8,388 nt of DNA from Lachnospiraceae bacterium (GTDB lineage: Bacteria > Bacillota > Clostridia > Lachnospirales > Lachnospiraceae): positions 1 through 8,388 of the forward strand of contig JAGAAH010000112.1 of NCBI GenBank assembly GCA_017615375.1. The letters are read 5' to 3'. Below the pieces are notes generated by a model. The model was not told where the DNA came from. It searched no databases and was given only the letters and a program-made list of their open reading frames with translations. Positions within the stretch are counted from its first letter, which is position 1. Every line of letters begins with the position of its first letter. A program made the position numbers and the translations under genes. Positions 7,922 to 8,388 of the stretch are shown in pieces.

Positions 7922-8388
7922 ACGAAGTTAAGTCCGAGAAAAAACGAATAATTAATACGAAAGACTTGGCGTTAATGGGTCTAAGCGTTGCTTTCATAGC
8001 GATATGCGCTTTTATGACAATTCCGACTCCAGTACCGTTTACACTGCAGACATTTGCGATATTTTTTATTCTGCTTGTACTTGGCGGCAAGAAAGGAACG
8101 ATAACAATTGCCGCATACATACTTATAGGAGCGTTGGGAGTTCCTGTATTTGCGGGATTTCACGGCGGAGTTGGAACACTTTTTGGACTTACGGGCGGAT
8201 ATATAATGGGATTTATATTAACCGGAATTATATATCTTCTTATGACGTTAAAGAAAGATACCAAGATGGTAATTAAAGTTATCGCATTAATTATAGGATT
8301 GTTGATTTGTTATGCGTACGGTACGTTTTGGTTTGTATATGTCTATACCAAGAATACCGGCGCAATCGGCGTTGGAGAGGCATTGATG
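7918..8388 (+). CDS. bioY: Biotin transporter BioY, ECF S component (3'-truncated by window edge)
   Basis: BioY is the integral-membrane substrate-binding subunit that captures biotin and works with an energy-coupling factor module (EcfA, EcfA', EcfT) to import it. The 157 visible residues remain open to the window edge; family members have about 180-200, so some 25-45 are missing. Recognisable features: a short charged cytoplasmic N terminus; a first helix (about 16-34); the BioY signature PTPVPFTLQT (36-45); hydrophobic helices at about 46-57 and 61-79; the glycine-rich GALGVPVFAG (71-80); and GVGTLFGLTGGYIMGF (84-99), matching the conserved BioY loop and helix. The start at 7918 is preceded by GGGAG (7906-7910), seven bases away. 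The 31-bp gap after the YARHG gene contains no promoter, terminator or recognisable BirA operator palindrome, so it is probably cotranscribed with that gene. No ecf genes are in the window. Confidence 0.95.
   Translation, partial: MNEVKSEKKRIINTKDLALMGLSVAFIAICAFMTIPTPVPFTLQTFAIFFILLVLGGKKGTITIAAYILIGALGVPVFAGFHGGVGTLFGLTGGYIMGFILTGIIYLLMTLKKDTKMVIKVIALIIGLLICYAYGTFWFVYVYTKNTGAIGVGEALM

Overview
The window looks like ordinary chromosome from a low-to-mid GC Firmicute. The best guess is an anaerobic clostridial lineage such as Lachnospiraceae (Butyrivibrio/Roseburia-like). This is inferred from protein style (Mfd, ClpB with long M-domain, zinc-ribbon/YARHG surface protein, BioY), strong AGGAGG-type ribosome binding sites and an HrcA-type CIRCE operator. 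No marker gene fixes the taxon. All recognised genes are on the + strand.

Layout: (1) positions 1-3122 are the 3' nine-tenths of mfd, the transcription-repair coupling factor, cut by the left window edge. (2) Positions 3123-3590 are a 468-base gap without a protein gene. It holds a ~222-bp imperfect palindrome (3138-3359), then a CIRCE operator (3417-3443) overlapping a near-consensus sigma-A promoter (TTGACA, 17 bases, TATTAT), then a predicted ~125-nt 5' leader with a perfect 20-bp hairpin whose CCCC-containing loop is complementary to the clpB Shine-Dalgarno region. (3) Positions 3591-6176 are clpB, a complete disaggregase of 861 aa. (4) Positions 6222-7886 encode a 554-aa membrane-anchored protein: N-terminal zinc ribbon, proline-rich linker, one transmembrane helix, a possible PsbP-like segment and a C-terminal YARHG domain. 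(5) From 7918 to the right edge lies bioY, the biotin-binding S component of an ECF transporter, truncated by the window.

How they fit together: clpB appears to be under HrcA/CIRCE heat-shock control, with a possible second, post-transcriptional layer in its leader. The next two genes follow at 45 and 31 bp with no visible terminator or promoter, so they may be read from the same heat-inducible promoter. That would put a surface YARHG protein and a biotin transporter in a proteostasis transcription unit. The most interesting non-coding signals are the long palindrome after mfd and the hairpin/pseudoknot candidate before clpB. I see no CRISPR array, tRNA, rRNA, transposase or defence system.
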